Origin: Pseudomonas taetrolens
GTDB lineage: Bacteria; Pseudomonadota; Gammaproteobacteria; Pseudomonadales; Pseudomonadaceae
Direction: 5' to 3'
DNA length: 64,000 bases
Assembly (NCBI RefSeq): GCF_900475285.1
Contig: NZ_LS483370.1
Location: 124,001 to 188,000, forward strand
Positions within the stretch are counted from its first letter, which is position 1. Every line of letters starts with the position of its first letter. A program made the translations under genes and the position numbers. Below are positions 62,101 through 64,000 of the stretch, piece after piece. Below the pieces are notes generated by a model that saw only the letters and a program-made list of their open reading frames with translations, made no database searches and had not been told where the DNA came from.

Positions 62101-63492
62101 TCATTTATTAGAGTGTCGACGCTGACGCCAGCGTCTCCAGCCGACCGCCAGGATAATCAGCAGCCCCAGCAGGCCCAGGATGATCAGGCTCAAGCTGTTG
62201 TAACTGAACAGGGGTTTTTCGATACGCACATACCCGGGTTCAGCAAATAACTCGCGCATGGCCACGTTGGCCTGCTTGAGGCTGATGCTCTGCAGTTGTC
62301 TGGCCGGATCGGCAAAACGCCCGTCGTCATATTCACCCAGTGAAGCCCAGTAATAATCAGCCAGCGCACTGTTGCCTTGCACTGCCCAGGCCTGTCGGGC
62401 AATGGCCGCCTGCTTGAGGCGGGCGAAGCGCTCGGGGTCGAGTCCATCCTTGAGCAATTGGGCTTTGAGGTTCGCCATGACCTCCTGCGCTTTGGGCACA
62501 TCATCGCGGGCGAGGTCAGCATTCAGGCTTAAAAAGCCGACACCGCCGAACACTTCGCGCTCCGCCCATGGCCCGTAAGACAACCCATGTTTGAGCCTCA
62601 GCTCGCTGTACAAGGCCCACTCCAGATAATCCCTGAGCAGGTTCCAGGTTTGGTCGCCTTGCTTCTCCAGCACCGGTTCCGGCAATAGCCAGTGCAGCTT
62701 GGCCGTGTCGCCCACGGTGCCACGCACCAGCACGCGCTCGGCATCGGCCCTGGACTCGATGGCAGCCAAAGGCTTGTGCTCACTGGGCTCTACCGGATCG
62801 AGCGCGCCATACGTACGTTCCAGGTAGGCCGGCAGCAGGCGGTCCAGATCCCCCACGACAATCAGTGTCATGTTGTTCGGGGCGTACCAGTTTTGCCGTA
62901 CGGTTTCGAGTTGCTGGCGCGTCAGGTCATGCACTTCTGCCCGTTCCGCGCATTTAAGACCCAGTTCAACGGCCAGTTGATTGCTGGCGCTATGCCCCAG
63001 GTCCTGACGGTCGAGCCAGCGTTGCAGGTGTGAATAGTGGCCACCGTCTTCACGCTCGACCACCTGTTTGGCGTCATCGATACGCTGTTCGGTCAGTTGG
63101 GTTTGGGTGAGCAGGCTCAGCAGAAGATCGAGGATTTTGCGCTGATTTTTAGCCGGCGCCTCAATCACGAACGTTGTGTCGGCATGACTGGTGAAGGCAT
63201 TCCATTCACCGCCCAGGGCTTGCATGCGCTCTTCAAGGCCCCCTTCGCCCGCGTCATCGATACCACTGAACAGCAGGTGCTCCAGCAGATGAGGCAGCTG
63301 TTGATTGGCGCAGCTGAAATCATCCAGCCCGACGCCGACCACCAGGCGAATGGCCACATGTCCACGATCGTTACCTGGCTTGAGGATCAGTTGCAGGCCA
63401 TTGGGGAGCTGGTAGCCCTCCACGTTGGATCGATCGAGTGCGAAGCTCTGGGTGGCGCCCAGCAGCAGGCAGAGGAATAGCAGGCAACGCAT
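62101..63492 (-). CDS. M16-family zinc peptidase with C-terminal membrane anchor
   Basis: 463 residues: signal peptide (CLLFLCLLLGATQSFA-like), N-terminal M16 domain with inverted zinc motif H68-LLE-H72 and the third ligand Glu near VVEREDGGHY (about 146). Then an M16 C-terminal domain (LRLKHGLSYGPWAEREVFGG in parts), and finally one transmembrane helix (LIILGLLGLLIILAVGW) followed by a basic tail (RRWRQRRHSNK). This would make a periplasm-facing protease fixed in the inner membrane, which is uncommon in the family. Substrate unknown. The ATG at 63492 lies 82 bp after the next gene. Confidence 0.85.
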   Translation of the reverse strand: MRCLLFLCLLLGATQSFALDRSNVEGYQLPNGLQLILKPGNDRGHVAIRLVVGVGLDDFSCANQQLPHLLEHLLFSGIDDAGEGGLEERMQALGGEWNAFTSHADTTFVIEAPAKNQRKILDLLLSLLTQTQLTEQRIDDAKQVVEREDGGHYSHLQRWLDRQDLGHSASNQLAVELGLKCAERAEVHDLTRQQLETVRQNWYAPNNMTLIVVGDLDRLLPAYLERTYGALDPVEPSEHKPLAAIESRADAERVLVRGTVGDTAKLHWLLPEPVLEKQGDQTWNLLRDYLEWALYSELRLKHGLSYGPWAEREVFGGVGFLSLNADLARDDVPKAQEVMANLKAQLLKDGLDPERFARLKQAAIARQAWAVQGNSALADYYWASLGEYDDGRFADPARQLQSISLKQANVAMRELFAEPGYVRIEKPLFSYNSLSLIILGLLGLLIILAVGWRRWRQRRHSNK

Positions 63493-63574
63493 AAAAAATC
63501 CCTGAGTCCGTATTGGGTCAACCTGTGCAGGTTAGTCGGTACTGAGAGACTGACAACAGCTCGCTGCGCAACGT

Positions 63575-64000
63575 TCAAGGCGAATGATGGGTATCGACGG
63601 CGTCATCGAGTTGCAGGGCGCCGATTTCCGAGGTTTCCAGTACGACGTAGGCGCTGCTGCAAAAGAGCGAGTTAAGGCGCTTCATGTCGGCAATCAGCTC
63701 CAGGTGCAGTGAGCTGGTTTCGATGCTTTGTAGCACTTTACGTTGCAGGCGGCTGACGTGGGCGTGAGCCAGGCGCCGTTCCTGGGCGCGAAAACGACGT
63801 TTTTCCCGCAGCAACTGACGGGCGCTCTGCGGGTCGGCACTGAGAAACACGGTCAGGCCCAGGCGCAGGTTATCGATCAGTTGGCTGTGCAAGCCGGACA
63901 GCTCCTCAAGGCCATCTTCGGAGAAAGAGCGTCGCATCGCGGTTTTTTGCTGCTGCACTTTGCGCAGCATGCGCTCGATCAGATCGCTGGCGAGCTTGAG
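63575..64000 (-). CDS. Probable Na/phosphate cotransporter, C-terminal PhoU-like part only
   Basis: The window holds the last 141 residues (from LKLASDLIERMLRKVQQQ to VDTHHSP); the gene continues past the right edge. The segment is a PhoU-like four-helix bundle with EELSGLHSQLIDNLRLGLTVF, LLREKRRFRAQERRLAHAHVSRL in parts and SLHLELIADMKRLNSLF. The SSLHLELIADMKRLNS motif is typical of the C-terminal domain of NptA-like transporters. The membrane part is outside the window, so the call rests on this domain. Confidence 0.75.
   Translation of the reverse strand, partial: LKLASDLIERMLRKVQQQKTAMRRSFSEDGLEELSGLHSQLIDNLRLGLTVFLSADPQSARQLLREKRRFRAQERRLAHAHVSRLQRKVLQSIETSSLHLELIADMKRLNSLFCSSAYVVLETSEIGALQLDDAVDTHHSP

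Overview
The window is a stretch of Pseudomonas chromosome, most likely from the P. fluorescens lineage. The evidence is gene content and order: an aa3 cytochrome oxidase/heme A cluster, kinB-algB next to ampDh2, polA-engB, znu/zur, trpI/trpBA and serA with a divergent D-2-hydroxyglutarate dehydrogenase. Pseudomonas-type REP/REPIN repeats (GTAGCCGC... and GCAGGAGC... families) also fit. From memory of the P. aeruginosa PAO1 map, the blocks correspond to several near-origin segments joined in a different order. There are no rRNA or tRNA genes, CRISPR arrays, prophage genes or insertion sequences that I can see. This is core chromosome, not an island.

Layout. 1-3.2 kb: a cut secreted protein, an EGLN-type prolyl hydroxylase overlapping a DUF523 gene, a beta-carbonic anhydrase and a conserved hypothetical. 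3.5-12 kb: the aa3 oxidase operon (coxB, coxA, ctaG, coxC, SURF1, an assembly protein, ctaA, cyoE, SCO), with one small membrane-protein gene on the opposite strand. 12.1-14.6 kb: metNIQ methionine importer on the minus strand, then katE. 17-21 kb: a lipoprotein, znuB-znuC-zur and divergent znuA. 21-26 kb: thrB-type homoserine kinase, a DUF2782 protein, polA, an ErsA-like sRNA and engB. 26-28 kb: a frameshifted cytochrome c5 gene, cytochrome c4 and dsbA. 28-34.9 kb: an EEP-family phosphohydrolase, a diguanylate cyclase, AmpDh2 and kinB/algB. 35-39.6 kb: an orphan small membrane protein behind a strong sigma-54 site, DUF1328, an Ivy-type lysozyme inhibitor, gltP and an SpmAB-like protein. 39.7-43.2 kb: a four-gene Mla/Pqi-type lipid ABC system. 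43.3-49.2 kb: a DUF5924/DUF2914-type membrane protein, an FAH-family hydrolase, D2HGDH/serA, a DUF4399 protein and an internally deleted solute-binding protein. 49.3-53.1 kb: three-subunit gluconate-type dehydrogenase. 53.2-58 kb: envelope and stress genes (PF10023 aminopeptidase with a 58-residue coupled protein, lipoprotein, two DUF1161 paralogues, OsmC, a luciferase-like oxidoreductase, dodecin, DUF883). 58-64 kb: trpI/trpBA, an EpsC-type serine acetyltransferase, a membrane-anchored M16 peptidase and the C-terminus of a probable Na/Pi cotransporter.

Two themes connect the genes. The first is periplasmic redox and respiration: the aa3 oxidase, c4 and c5 cytochromes, DsbA and the cytochrome-linked sugar-acid dehydrogenase. 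The second is envelope stress. I found sequences resembling AlgU (sigma-22) promoters in front of the ErsA-like sRNA, osmC and the DUF1328-ivy pair, and a weaker one before katE. kinB/algB lie in the same region, and a near-consensus sigma-54 promoter with upstream inverted repeats stands between algB and an unrecognised small gene.

No clearly new multi-gene system is visible. The observations most worth checking are the sigma-54/UAS element by algB, the ErsA-like sRNA, the frameshift through the heme motif of cytochrome c5, and the solute-binding protein that has lost its second lobe.
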